DNA of 64,000 nucleotides from Glycine soja (GCF_004193775.1 NC_041019.1:9224204-9288203), one strand, 5' to 3'. Positions 47,040 through 58,581 are shown, counted from the first letter of the stretch. Notes: generated from the letters alone by a model not told the origin. Program-made: numbers and translations.

Positions 47040-47452
47040 GGGAGTTTCTCTCTTCTTCCTCCAATCGAGCTTGTCTGCTCAATAGCCCACTACGCCAAAT
47101 CGTCCATTCGGCCAAGTATGTGTCAATTCATTAGATCTATCTTAGAGGGAAACTTGTGGTCTATTGGAGATGGAACAAGGGTCAATTTTTGGACTGACAA
47201 ATGGCTTTCAAGACCTATTGTGGACTTGCTAGACATTCCTAGCCACCTTTATCTCTGTCTGAAAGCATCAGTTAGTAACTTCATTAAGAATAGGGATCAT
47301 TCTGGTGCAGCCCTATGAAGGCAACTCATTTGGAGTGATTCCCCTTATAATGTCTTTCTCTTCCACCTTCCAAGTCTTTTCTTATATGGAGGCTGCTTCA
47401 TAGCAAGATTCCCACTAATGAGAACCTACAGCACAGAGGTTGCACCTCTATC
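47040..47452 (+). mobile_element. Decayed LINE fragment (region after the reverse transcriptase), cut by a CACTA terminus
   Basis: The frame includes LEGNLWSIGDGTRVNFWTDK then WLSRPIVDLLDIP, the typical G.G..I.FW.D.W segment following plant LINE reverse transcriptases. In other frames WSDSP and IPTNENLQHRGC match the zf-RVT region (family: KIPTNENL..RGI). Frameshifts show it is dead. It stops exactly where a CACTACTAAAAA terminus begins at 47453, so the younger element probably inserted into it. Confidence 0.75.
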
Positions 47453-49700
47453 CACTACTAAAAATCTAGGTTTTTACAACACACTAACAACTTCAGTCCG
47501 CCTAAAACGATGTTGTATAATAAGCGGTGGCAATTCGGTAATTATAAAGATAACAAACAAAGACGGTGATGTAGAAACCCGTCTTTGAATTCGTGAATCA
47601 TATCTTCGACAACGTTCATGTTTGAGTGCACGACGTGGTTGGCGCAGCATTATACTCACGTGCGTCGAACCCTAGCCTTCGTCACTATACCTCTGAAGAC
47701 CTTCCTCAGTCATAGCTAGCCTCGAACAAGACTCTCGCGCGCCCTATCTAGCCTCAAACAAAACCTCTGAAGACCTTCCTCAGTCACTGAGGTCTCCCTT
47801 CCCGAGTTCGCATCATCACTCAGCTCCCACCGTCCATGGCGGCGCACTCGTAGCCTGTCGTGACTCACCACTCTCGCGTGACCAAATTAGGTTTGTTGTA
47901 AGATTTCTTTTTGGTCCCTCTTTTATGATTTTACCTATTTTCGCTTTTCATTATTTTTTTTCAAAATAGACAAACAAGCAAACAAAGTACTTTGTGTGAT
48001 GTTTGTTGAAATTATGAAAATTGGATGTTCGTGAAGCTGATTATTTTATATTCGAACTGTTTTGAAGTGATAATAACACAAACTACTTTGTGTTATTTTT
48101 AGGCAAGTAGGAGAAATGAAGTGATGCAGAGGTAAATACTGTTTGCTAGTGCTAATTCCACGGGAACGACTTTTCTGGTGAAGATAAACCTTTACAACCA
48201 AATAGTAAGTTGGTATTTCACTCCCCTGAGTATTTCATTGATCAATCTTGGTCTTGCTGATACAGTGTTTGTATGATGTTAGTGTTTTTACTACTGCTTT
48301 GGTAGAAGTAGAAGCTAGGTAGGTGAATAAGTAAGGCTATACTTTTCTTTGGCTTTTTATGGCTTTACTGTTTCTATGCCTAGGTGAATAAGTAGTCATA
48401 ATATTCTGATTAAGCTTTCTATTATACAATAAGCAAGGTTCAGTGTTTTGCAAAAAAAGCAATGCCTAAATTAGTGTTGAATAACCAGTAACCAAAGAAA
48501 AGCAGAGGTAAATCTTTTAAAGAATAACCAGTAACCAAAGTTTTATAAAGAATAAGCAGAGGTGAAGAAGCTAGGTAGGCTCTACTTTTGAAGTGGTTAC
48601 TAGGTCAGTGCTGAATAACCAATAACCAAAGTTAAATGTCCATTTACTCTTACTCTGATGCTAGTTCATAACATGTTATATGTTTGTTCCTTTTACAGCC
48701 TAGGAAGCCTGGGAATCAATTCATTTGATTTAAAGAATGTGTTAAAGAATGATAATTGATTCATTTTTTTTATCTAGTGTATGAGCATGTAAAATAACAA
48801 ACGAGGTCACTGCTTGAGGGTATTGAAATTGAAGGCACTAGATAAAGAAAGAAAACAGAAAAAAAAAATGGTGAGAATTGAGATGGGAACGAGATCACAA
48901 TCAACAAAAGAGAAACATGTTATATGTTTGTTCATTTTACAACAAAAACTTGTCCTGCTTTAAACTGGACCTCCATATGCTTATGTTATCAATTACTTTA
49001 ATGAGTTTCTGTTTGCAGCAAAAATTATAAGGGCCAAATGATTAAATTTATTCCAGGTGCTTGATCGTGCCATCATGTAGCCTTTATTTGTCCATACTTC
49101 GTACTCTACTTTGAAAATGAAATCATATGCTGTCAATTAATATGTGAAGTTATGCAGAAGAAAATCTAATTAGTTTTCTTTTCTCATTTTTTAAGGGATA
49201 CCAAATGAACATAATATAGACATAATTTGCTAGATGTGGTTTATTTAATACATGAAAAATTATTGTGAGAAAACAGGAACTGTAAGGACAAATGAAGTTT
49301 TCATAATCTCTATTAAGATATGCATGTGCATATCTTTGTTCTAGAATTTTTTTTCCTTTCTTTCTTTGGGTGTGTGTGTGTATACGTGACAATGATATTC
49401 GAGGGCAGCACGATTACCTGCATATTTTGATATAGATTTAACGTGTAGTTAAGATCATGGGAATTCACATTCATGAGACTGTTGAAGACATATATATTTG
49501 GAGTGATCTTTTGATTAAGCAAATCTTGCACAAGAAATTGTGCAAATGAATGCTATAATACACATCTGAGAAGTGAATAAATAATACAAAACTTGTATAG
49601 TGCTTGTGAGTCAACATTATGACCACTAGTATGGTATTTATCTTTCAGATTCAGAACAATAAAATTTCATATTTTAAAATTCTAAGACAACACCATTTTA
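47453..49700 (+). mobile_element. Second CACTA-type element: left terminus with captured sequence
   Basis: A canonical terminus CACTACTAAAAATCTAGG is followed by a subterminal segment (ACAACACAC...AAGCGGTGGCAATTCGGTAA..., ...GACGGTGATGTAGAAACCCG...) similar to the left end of the element at 29236. A GC-rich block without a convincing frame (47640-47890) and intron-like AT-rich DNA follow, with a captured PPR exon at 49418-49552. I found no matching right terminus before the MULE at 49954 or after it, so the right boundary given is arbitrary; the end is lost or degenerate. Confidence 0.55.
49418..49552 (-). pseudogene. Captured exon of a P-type PPR protein (At5g02830-like)
   Basis: On the minus strand, between an AG acceptor (TATTATAG before 49552) and a GT donor (GTAATCG after 49418), is an exactly 45-codon open exon. 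It reads HSFAQFLVQDLLNQKITPNI then YVFNSLMNVNSHDLNYTLNL and YQNMQ. This is one PPR motif with the style of the chloroplast PPR protein At5g02830 (recognised from memory, not searched). No neighbouring exons are present. Splice sites and frame are preserved, suggesting recent capture. Confidence 0.75.
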
Positions 49701-50039
49701 GGTACTGCACCTTTGCCAAAAAGCTCTGGTCTTGAGCTCTCAGTCCTTTTAATCATTCTTGGATCTGTTTTTTGGTGAATCTCTTTTCATCATGAGTTTG
49801 ATCTAGTCCCCAACCTCAAGGGATTTGATCCCCTCCTTTTGTCTCTCCTTCTCTCATTTAAAAAAAAATTATCCTAATTTAAAAAATTATCCATGCCCTT
49901 TTTCCCATTTTTTTCATCCAAACATACCTTTACTTCTCTGAATTTGCTTTCACGTTTAAGCCGACAAATTTCTCAACAGGGGCTCCTTTTCGAAACTAAT
50001 TCCCGATATGGTGCTGTTTTGGAACTTATTCTTGCATGG

Positions 50040-50330
50040 AATTGTTTTTAACGTAAGCTGCATGGAAATCGCCAGCCCCATTGACGAATTTGGCCTGGCG
50101 TGGACACGTGGCACTGGTCTCGCCAATGTCACTTGCGGTTTCAGCATGCATGGGACTCGCCAGTTTGACTGGCGAGTTGTGCTAAGGGAGTCAGGCTAGG
50201 GTTGCAGGCGTAACAGGCGTGCAGGGCGTTGCAGGTTACGCTGGGACTAACAGAAGAAGAAGAGTTGCAGGTTGCAGGACCCGCCAGTTAGACTGGCCAT
50301 TTGGTTGGAGGAAATCGCCAGCTTCAGTAG
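50040..50330. repeat. Subterminal CGCCAG/CTGGCG motif cluster of the MULE
   Basis: Repeated variants of (ACT)CGCCAG...CTGGCGA occur within about 300 bp, including a perfect hairpin with arms ACTCGCCAGT (50155-50164) and ACTGGCGAGT (50168-50177) around TTG. The opposite end (56440-56590) has the same theme (CTCGCCGGTTTGGCTGGCAA, GCCAATGGAACTGACGG). Such subterminal repeats are typical transposase-binding arrays; that role is inferred. Confidence 0.6.
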
Positions 50331-51684
50331 CGATTTGAACTCCATAAATCCCCCTCCCCCGTAAACGAGCACCCACTTAAACGCAAGAAAGAAAGAAGCA
50401 GTTGCTGTTGGAGTTGCTCTTCGTGTTGGAGTGAAGCTTTGCAAGAAGGAGAACGTGTTCTTCCACTTCCAATTTTCAAAGTTGGTAAGTTTGTTTCATT
50501 TTATTTTATTTTATTTGTTTAATTGTTTGTATTCTGATAATTAAATTAGTTATTTTAGATATTATAAAATTTGTAGAGTTTTAGGTATAGTAAATTAGTA
50601 GTGTACTAGTTTTCTATCTTATCTTAATTTTAGTTTTAAATGGTAAATTAGGTTTACTTTGATAATTTAAGTTTCGTACAATAAGTTTATTTTTAATTAT
50701 AGTTTTAAATGATATTAGTTATAGTTTTAGTTTGAAAAGATATTAGTTTTAGTTTTAATTTAAAATGATATTAGTTTTGTAAGTTAGGTTTAGTTTTAGT
50801 TAAATATATTTAAATTTTCTATGTTAGGTTAGTTATATGATACATTTTATTAATTTTGTATATATATATATATATATATATATTGTATTAATTTTTGTCC
50901 ATAAATATATATATTATGTTATTTATTTAAATTTCTGTTTACTTAGTTTTAGTTTTAAATGGTAAATTAAGTTTAGTTTGATAATTTAAGTTATTTATGG
51001 TAGGTTTAGTTTTAGTTATAGTTTTAAATGATATTAGTTTTGTATGTTAGGTTTAGTTTTACTTAAAAATATTTGAATTTTCTATGCTAGGTTAGTTATA
51101 TGATACCTTGTATTATATATATATATATATTGTATTAATTATTTGCCGCAAATATATATATTATGTTATTTATTTAAATTTATGCTTGCATGTAATTGAA
51201 TTTATTTATGAAATATATTTAAATAATGTTTTATATCTTTAAATTATGTTATATATTTAAATTTTGTGGTTGGTGGGTATCTAAAATAGTTTTAGTTTAT
51301 AGATAGTGTAAGTTATTATTTAAAAATATTTAAATAATAATTGTGTTATTTAAATTTTATATGCTAGTTATATGATACCTTAGTTTGTAGTAATTTTGTA
51401 TATATATTGTTTTAGTTTTTGGCCAAAAATATATATATTATGTTATTTAATTAAATTTATGTTTGCATGTAATTTAATTTATTTATAAAATATATTTAAA
51501 TTTTTTTATTTGTATAATATATTTTGTTATTTAAATATATATATTTTGTTATTTATTCAAATTTTAATTATGTGGTATATATATTTAATTAATTTTTTGT
51601 AAATGTAGTTAATTTTTTTTCTTTACAAGTAATGTATAAATTTTTCTTTGAATTTATTGTATTATATTTTATTTTGCAGTATCA

Positions 51685-53949
51685 ATGACATCTTCGTCGT
51701 CATGTTCATCAAATATACAAATTAAGTCTGACCCGATTGATGGTGATGTATTATGGATGCAACCTAAGCATGTTTCAGAACATGTTTGGAATGGGGAAGA
51801 AGACTGAAAATTACACATCAGACGAGTTGTTCCCACGTATCAAGGGAAAGAAGAAATACTAGAGGAAATTATTCCTCTACTTCGACAATCTGGTTTTTAT
51901 TGGATAATGAAGATGGACTACCTAAAAATAAATGTGTCATTAATTACTGTCTTGATTGAAAGATGGAGGCCCGAAACACATACGTTTTCACATGAGATGC
52001 GGAGAGTGTACGATTACTCTTCAAGATGTCTCTGTATTATTAGGTCTGCGTGTTGATGAGGCACCATTAATTGGTCAAACTAATCTTGATTGGGCTGAAT
52101 TATGTGAAGAATTGTTGGAAGTCAGGTCACAGGAAGGTGAACTTCAAGGCAGTGTGGTTAAATTAAGTTGGCTGGCTCACCATTTTTCACAAATAAATAA
52201 CCATGACAGTAACGTATAACAACTACAAAGGTTGACCCGTGCATGGATCCTTAGATTCATAGGAGGTGTCCTATTTGTTGACAAAAGCAGCAACAAAGTT
52301 TCCCTAAGGTACCTGTAATTTGTACATGACTTTGAACCGTGCAGCACGTATGCATGGGGACCTACCGTGCTTGTTTTTTTATATAGAGAGATGTGCAGCG
52401 CCACCGATTACAAAATTAAATCAATCGGAGGTATGTGCATCTTAATCCAAATGTGGGCATGGGAACGATGCACGACTTTGGCTCCAAAGAGGACTCCTCC
52501 CGTAATAGAAAATAAACCACTCGAACACATGTTAGTTGTTTAAAAAATAAGATTTCATTTGAAAATAATTAATAATGTAACGCGTTGCCACTGATGATTT
52601 CATATTTTTTTGTAGGAGGCTGCGACGTGGAAATCAGCATATTGACAATGATGATCTGATAGTTTTTCGTCGCAAATTGGATATCATGAAACGACATGAG
52701 GTAAGAAGATCGTAATGTATTCGTTAAATAATAAATAAAATGTCATGTTTAAGTGAAAATTAACAATTGTGTTATTGTATGCAGTTTCTGTGGGAGCCTT
52801 ACACAACAACTATTATGTCAGCGTTGCCTCCAATTTGTTTGGTTGGTAGTGTAGCGTGGTGCGCGGTGGTGCCACTCATTTGTTTCCATGTTGTTGAGTG
52901 GCACCAACCCGATAGAGTATTGCGACAATTTGGAATGCAACAACCTATTCCCGAGGGTCCTTCACAACCACTGAATATCCATGGTCTAACGCTGAAAGAC
53001 AAACAAGATGAAAATTGGTTCCAGCTGTTGGCCCCAATGATCAGTCAATGGAACAATCGAGCTGAGTTTAGGTCGACGTTTATTCTCCATAGGAGGGCCT
53101 ATTGAGTTTTAACTCCGACTACATGGTCTGGTATAGGCAAAAAACGAAGATGTTTGTCAACCCAAAGAATGGAAACACAACTACATTGGTATTTATTTCT
53201 TTTTGAATATTTAACTTCAAATTATTTTTTAAAGCATTAGCATTAATTTCCTGACCTTAATAATTGTAGGCTGAAGTTGCAGAGACATTACAGTATATGG
53301 TGTCAACACAAGGGAGGAACACATGGACAATTGATGATCTCGTGCCTTATGTAGAGAAGATAACGATTTTATCTGAAGAGTAAGAGAGAATCACTGAGCC
53401 TGTGGCACATGGTCCAACATCAGAGCGCGATTTCCACCACAAGTGTTTCACATGCTTCAGTCAAGTGTTGAAACTCGGGGTTTTGGCAGATGAAGGGAGG
53501 CTGTTGAAGCGCAAGAATTTTCCCAACAAATGGAGGAGTGTGACCATGGAATGTATTACATGCCACCAACATTTTCTCAGTATCCTTCACAGATGTATCA
53601 ATATCATTTCGAAGGTTATCATACTGATATGTTTGCAAGCGAACATTCGTTCGGTGGTGTTGCAGAAACACATCTTCATTTTTCATGGCCGACTATGACC
53701 CCTTCGTAGCAACATGATGCCCCAATTGCAACACCTAATGCCCTATTAGTTCCGGAATGGAATGTACTCGGAGCAATACATAACATGGGTGACTTATTAG
53801 GTGTTGATTTGTGTCACGAGTTTTCTGCTGAGGCTGAGCAAGTAGAAGCGGGGAGACATCTAGGCAGAAGAAATCCTGATCATCAAGCGCGAAAATGGAA
53901 TCTACCATGTGGCATATCCTCACGTCATCACGGACATCATAATGAATGA
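51685..53949 (+). pseudogene. Plant mobile domain (PMD, MAIN-like) gene, decayed, inside the MULE
   Basis: Likely exons are 51685-52530, 52616-52700, 52785-53188 and 53270-53949, with an AG acceptor before the ATG exon and a long 5-prime UTR intron (about 50486-51679). PMD hallmarks: LIERWRPETHTF, then FHMRCGECTITLQDVSVLLG and LRVD; LDWAELCEELL; SWLAHHF; LRFIGGVLFVDKSSNKVSL; STYAWGPTVL; SIGGMCILIQMWAWER; then YTTTIMSALPPICL, WHQPDRVLRQFGMQQPIPEG. A hydrophilic tail follows (WTIDDLVPYVEK...), ending RHHGHHNE. It is broken by a TGA after WNGEED (about 51806), a +1 frameshift at the TTTT near 51983, a TAA at about 52216 and a frame break near 53103. PMD proteins (MAIN/MAIL1) act in silencing and genome stability; transposon-borne relatives are common. 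Confidence 0.85.
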
Positions 53950-54304
53950 TTTTGATGTCTCTGTTTAAATTTTTTGTTGTATGTGTGACATTTGAACTTG
54001 ACACTTAATCTATCGTATCTCATTTATTAAGCCTTACTAATGGATACAGTTTATGTCGCACATCAAACTATAATAATAAATAAAGTTTAAAAATAAAATT
54101 AAAGTAGACAAACGAAAATAAGTAATGGTACTAACTAACGATGAACACCAATGTCATATGTGCATTATGATCCAAATACTTCATTGGACTCCTCACTCAC
54201 TCAACCTGCATTGTTCGGAAGAATTTATTTCAACTTCTAAATGTAATTTTATTTCATTAGATGCATCAGTTTGGACTTTTTCCACCTACCTATTTGCTCA
54301 AATT

Positions 54305-54475
54305 ATAAGGTTTAGGATTTATGATTTAGGGTTTAGAGTTTGGGTTTTAAGGTTTAGGATTTGGGGTTTAGGGTTTAGAGTTTGGGGTTTATGGTTTAGT
54401 GTTTGGGGTTTAGGGTTTGGGGTTTATGATTTATGGGTTAAGGTTTAGGGTTTTCTGCATAGGGCTTAGGGTTAA
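54305..54475 (+). repeat. Interstitial degenerate telomere-like repeats
   Basis: About 170 bp of variants of the plant telomere unit TTTAGGG (GGTTTAGGG, GGTTTAGGATT, GGTTTAGAGTTTGGGG and so on). It lies between the convergent PMD and transposase genes of the MULE. Units are degenerate and interspersed with GGTTTATG and GGTTTGGG variants, so this is not a functional telomere. Confidence 0.85.
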
Positions 54476-54652
54476 ACTACAGAAGCCATTAAGAGACTAC
54501 TACATTCCAAAATAAGTAATGTTAAAAAAATAACTAAACTACACAAACCAAAATAAGTAATGTTTGTAACTAACGATTTCATTGAAGACCACAAAGTAAA
54601 TACATTCAAGACAACTTAAACCAATACAAGTCACTCGTGTAGCATACATAAA

Positions 54653-56396
54653 TCAATTAAATGAACAACTCCGACGGTCAGATTGCATTGGACATCGACG
54701 CCTGTTGTGCTCTTCTGCTCCACATCTACTACATTTTTGTCGGTGCTCAGATGGTTCGAGCCAATCCATCTCATTCCTTATCCTTGGTTATTTTGGCCGA
54801 CCTTTTGCACAAATTGTAGTTGGGTCAGGGATAAGTGTCCATGCGTCATCAGAAGGAGGAATAGCCGCTTCATTCTCAAGAGGCCACCATTGTGCGGAGT
54901 AAGCCTTTAAGATGTGCTCATTTGTATAAACAACATCTATATATTGATAGTAGTTCATGCTCACGTAACCACATGCTGCAATAATGTGTGAACATGGATA
55001 GTGAAGCGCAGAATACCTTCTGCATTGACAATGATGACCATTCAAGTTAACTGTCCACTTTTGTCCGCCACGTTGCGTTATAGGGTTGAAGGTCTCCTTT
55101 ACTTCAAACCTTATGGAGTGGATATCATACACGCGAACGATGTGCGAACAAGCTTGTTCTTGATTTTTTCTAAGTTCTTTAACAAGCTTAGAACAATATA
55201 CTTGTCCTTCATTTAACTGTCTTTGGGCTTGGCGGCCACGATCAACAAAGTACTTTCGAAACCTACTGTATGTTGATTTGACCAACGCTGTTATGGGTAT
55301 GTTGCGACAATCCTTCAAAACCTTATTGATACATTCTGAGAGGTTGGTTTTCATGTGGCCATATCGACGTCCTTCTATATCATTAGTCATCGTCCATTTT
55401 TCCTTTGAAATGTGATCAATCCATGTTGCTATGGCTGGACTCAGTTGACGAAAATTTTCTAAATTTTGATAAAAAAATGTGCTTGCAAAAAGTGTAGCCT
55501 ACATAAAATTAGTTAGGAACAATAATTTTAAGTATATATGAAACTTAAATTAACGTGACCATGATAAATGAAATCTTACCCAATTTCTTCAACATTTCTT
55601 TTTGTTTGGCATTATTGAATTTGCGATTGAAATTGCTTGCTATGTGTCGGACGCAGTAAACATGATAACCATGGGGAGGTTGTCAACCAAGTGCTTCGTT
55701 AGCCACATCAGACTTTATACTCGCGTGACGATCAGATAGGAGAAAAATACCATTTTTATCTGTGACGTGTTCACGCAAGTGTGCCAAAAACCATGACCAT
55801 ACTCTCAACGTCTCACCTTCGACCACGGCGAATGCTAAAGGAAGGACACCACCATTTCCATCTTGTGATGTGACCATTAAGAGGGTCCCATGGTATTTGT
55901 CGTACAAATGTGTGCCGTCAACTTGTATGATTGGCTTACAATACTTGAAAGCCTCTTTACATTGACCAAAAGTCAAAAACACTCTATGAAACTGACGGTG
56001 TTTGCGACTAACTGTATTCCCAATAATAAAATCATCATGTAGTATTTGAAAATATGATCCAGGAGAATGATTTTGCATGTGTGTTAACCACGACGATAGT
56101 TTTGCATATGACTCTTCCCAATCGCCATATTCTATTGCAATGGCTTTTTGTTTCGCCAACCAAGCTTTTTTGTACGACACCTTGTAAGCAAATTCACTGT
56201 TAATCCTCTCTTGAATCAAAGAAAATTTTATTGATGGATCTTCTCTGATCATGCCTGTCAACAAAATAACAAAATTTAAATGACAATTAACGCAAAAGTG
56301 GCATAATATGAACATCAAATACGTACCTACTACACAAGTGACATTAAATCTGAATCAAGCTTCTCGTAATCTTGTGTCATGGTCATATTGAGACAT
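54653..56396 (-). pseudogene. MULE (MURA-type) transposase, decayed
   Basis: Minus-strand exons: 56327-56396 (starts MSQYDHDTRL), 55580-56254 and 54653-55498. They encode a DDE transposase with a short N-terminus: catalytic Asp in IIQVDGTHLYDKYHGT, second Asp in FLLSDRHAS, then CVRHIASNFNRKF, and the likely Glu in MKTNLSECINKV. A SWIM zinc finger follows (CQCRRYSALHYPCSH), and a CCHC knuckle CSRCGAEEHNRRRC lies beyond a stop. Inactivating changes: TGA at 56355-56357 and at 55683-55685 (the latter where relatives have Trp), TAA at 54788-54790 after KGRPK. Exon 3 does not join exon 2 in phase, pointing to an indel near 55490. It is convergent with the PMD gene. Confidence 0.85.
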
Positions 56397-56707
56397 GTGT
56401 GTGGTCCACCCCATTGGCAATTTCCCTTTACTGAAAAAAGCACGTCTGCCAAGCTTGCCAACGCCTGAAGCCTACCCTCCCAGAACTCGCCGGTTTGGCT
56501 GGCAACTCCCATGCATGACAAAATCGTCAATGGGACTAACGAGTCCAGTACGGCACAACAAACTTGCCAATGGAACTGACGGTTTGTTTTGTGCATGCAT
56601 GCATTTACGTCGAAAACAGACCCATGCAGAAAATACTTACAAACCAATCCCATTTTGAGAAATTATTTGTAAAAGTGCCCCAAAGTGGACAATTTGCCTG
56701 TTTAAGC

Positions 56708-57320
56708 CACCCTTCCTTTGTTTTATTTTATTTTTATTCAATCCCTTCCTTTCATTATGTCTTTTAGACCTGGTTTACCGGAAAAAAAAATCAAAAAGTT
56801 GTACGATATTTCATGCCAGTGTTCTTCCCTTCTCACTGTTCTTTTTCTTTTCTTTTTACACATATACATGGGAAATAATTTCTCACCGTTCTAAAAGCGA
56901 AAAACATAGCCCTTTCCACGTGATCTATCAAATTTGAACTAAATTCGTACAGATCACTACTCAATTTTAATGATTGATCAACAAAAAAAAAAATCAAATT
57001 AATCCTAACGCATCTATTAACACCCCAGTTTCTCATCATCCAAGTAAGAAAAACATGATGTGCATCCCAAAGACTCTTTTAGAGTTTAGATTTGCCAGCA
57101 AGAAAAAATAAACAAAGGTTATTTTATTAACAATAAAATCAATATAGCATGTTGTTTGCACGAAAATTGCGTAAAAATGTGAAACTATCAACACGGCATT
57201 AAGCAGCTTTAGATATAACGCCAGAATAAACACTAATTTTTTTAATGGACCGCTACACCAAACATGGTATGTTTTTATATACACCGTCTAGATTCCAAGT
57301 CCTTTAGCCACACATTCAAG
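56708..57320. other. Intergenic region and promoter of the STIG1-like gene
   Basis: There is no gene in this AT-rich stretch. A TATA-like TTTATATACACC at about 57274-57285 lies 36-47 bp before the STIG1-like ATG and implies a very short leader. Confidence 0.5.
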
Positions 57321-57749
57321 ATGAAAGCAATATTGGTACAAACTTTGGCACTTGTGACACTTCTCGAGTTGTTGGTTTTGATCCCAATTGAGGGAAAATC
57401 AACACCAAAGACATTGCACCAAAATGGTACTACTAGAGTCCCATCATCACCAATTTCACCATGGGTGAAGAATGTGGTGAAAGCAAGATCATCAGGGTGC
57501 CGTGGTAGGTCATGGGTGTGCAACCAAGGAGAATTTCCACCAAGGAGCTTGTGCTGTAGGAACCGTTGTGTGAATGTGACTTCTGATAGGAACAATTGTG
57601 GGTTGTGTGGGATTAGGTGCCCCTTCAATTGGAAGTGTTGTGGAGGCTTATGCAGGAACATAAACTTGAGCATTTTCAACTGTGGCAAGTGTGGACATAG
57701 ATGTCCCTTTGGGACATTGTGCTTCTTTGGGACATGCGGGTATGCATAG
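57321..57749 (+). CDS. STIG1-like secreted Cys-rich protein, single exon
   Basis: A 142-residue protein of the plant stigma-specific STIG1 family. It has a secretory signal peptide (MKAILVQTLALVTLLELLVL, about residues 1-25), a variable linker (25-70), and a Cys-rich C-terminal domain with 16 Cys from about residue 72: WVCNQGEFPPRSLCCRNRCV, NNCGLCGIRCPFNWKCCGGLC, NCGKCGHRCPFGTLCFFGTC. The NNCG.CG..C and NCG.CG..CPFG..C repeats are diagnostic. Family members are extracellular and act in pistil exudate, pollen-tube or cell-separation processes, with some binding receptor kinases or lipids; the specific role here is unknown. The ATG at 57321 begins the signal peptide; the open frame extends upstream only without an ATG. 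No introns, as usual in the family. Intact. Confidence 0.93.
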   Translation: MKAILVQTLALVTLLELLVLIPIEGKSTPKTLHQNGTTRVPSSPISPWVKNVVKARSSGCRGRSWVCNQGEFPPRSLCCRNRCVNVTSDRNNCGLCGIRCPFNWKCCGGLCRNINLSIFNCGKCGHRCPFGTLCFFGTCGYA

Positions 57750-58581
57750 GGACATGCTTCATTGATTCCTTCTTAATTAACTAAGTCACCAAAGCAACCG
57801 CAACCACCGAGCATTCATTTTAGTGGCACTCCAGTTTCTCATCATCCACATGAAAGTAGAAGGAACAAAATTAATTGATTATTAATCTTGATTTATTTGA
57901 GTCCAAATTTTTGTAATAGTGTCATTATTAATGTTATTATAAAAACATTGTTGTTTGGTCATATTTGATCTACATATGGGAGCAAATTACGAGGCCGCTT
58001 CTTTACTATTTTGTTATGTATGAGAAATTATTGTGTAGACGTACACCTATTATCTTATTTTTACACACAATTAATAAAAAAAATTGAAAAGTGTTAAAAT
58101 ATAAAGAAAAAATGTTCTGAATTTATTAACTTTTAATTTTCTTTGATAAAGATTTGATCTTTTCTTTGATAAAGATTTGATCTTATAAAGATGTGTTACA
58201 TTTATAGAAATAAAATAGAATACTTAACCAACTAACTAAACCAAAATTTTTATAAATAATTTTCTATGTATTTTTAATAATTTATAATATATAAATAATT
58301 TTTTCGCTGCAGATAGATAAATAATTTAAACAGATTAGTATTTATATGTTTTAAAATCTATTTATATATTCATTTAAAATACATATAAAATATATTAAAA
58401 AAACATAAAATTTATTAATAACATTTTATTCGTTATTAATGAAATTATTAAAATTATTCAACGGGATATTTCTCCAAGGCTTAACCTTCCCACTTTCCGT
58501 GTGTTTGGCTCACTCTCACCGCCACAATCAGTAGCGAGAAATTTACTGTTCAATTCTGTACCCTTTTGCCGATGCCATCGA
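57750..58581. other. Intergenic region between the STIG1-like and PPR genes
   Basis: This is the AT-rich 3-prime flank of the STIG1-like gene and the promoter of the PPR gene. A short direct duplication TCTTTGATAAAGATTTGATCTT lies at about 58140-58182 (units of about 21 bp). The PPR frame is open from about 58501 but lacks an ATG before 58582. Confidence 0.5.

Larger units (their letters stand above)
49954..56707. mobile_element. Mutator-like element (MULE) carrying a PMD gene and a transposase, about 6.75 kb
   Basis: The ends are degenerate terminal inverted repeats of several hundred bp. The left 17 bp GTTTAAGCCGACAAATT aligns with GCTTAAACAGGCAAATT from the right end read in reverse (12 of 17 identical). 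Further matches are GGGGC.C.TTTT, ATGCATGG/GCATGCATG, GCCAG..CCATTGACGA and CTGGCGAGTT/CCGGCGAGTTC. Inside are two convergent decayed genes (PMD on +, MURA-type transposase on -) separated by telomere-like repeats. A clear 9-bp target duplication was not found next to these ends, so the outermost bases are approximate. Confidence 0.8.

Noticed and set aside
57275..57688. 137-codon minus-strand frame
   Set aside because: It is a shadow of the STIG1-like gene, whose Cys pattern is on the plus strand.
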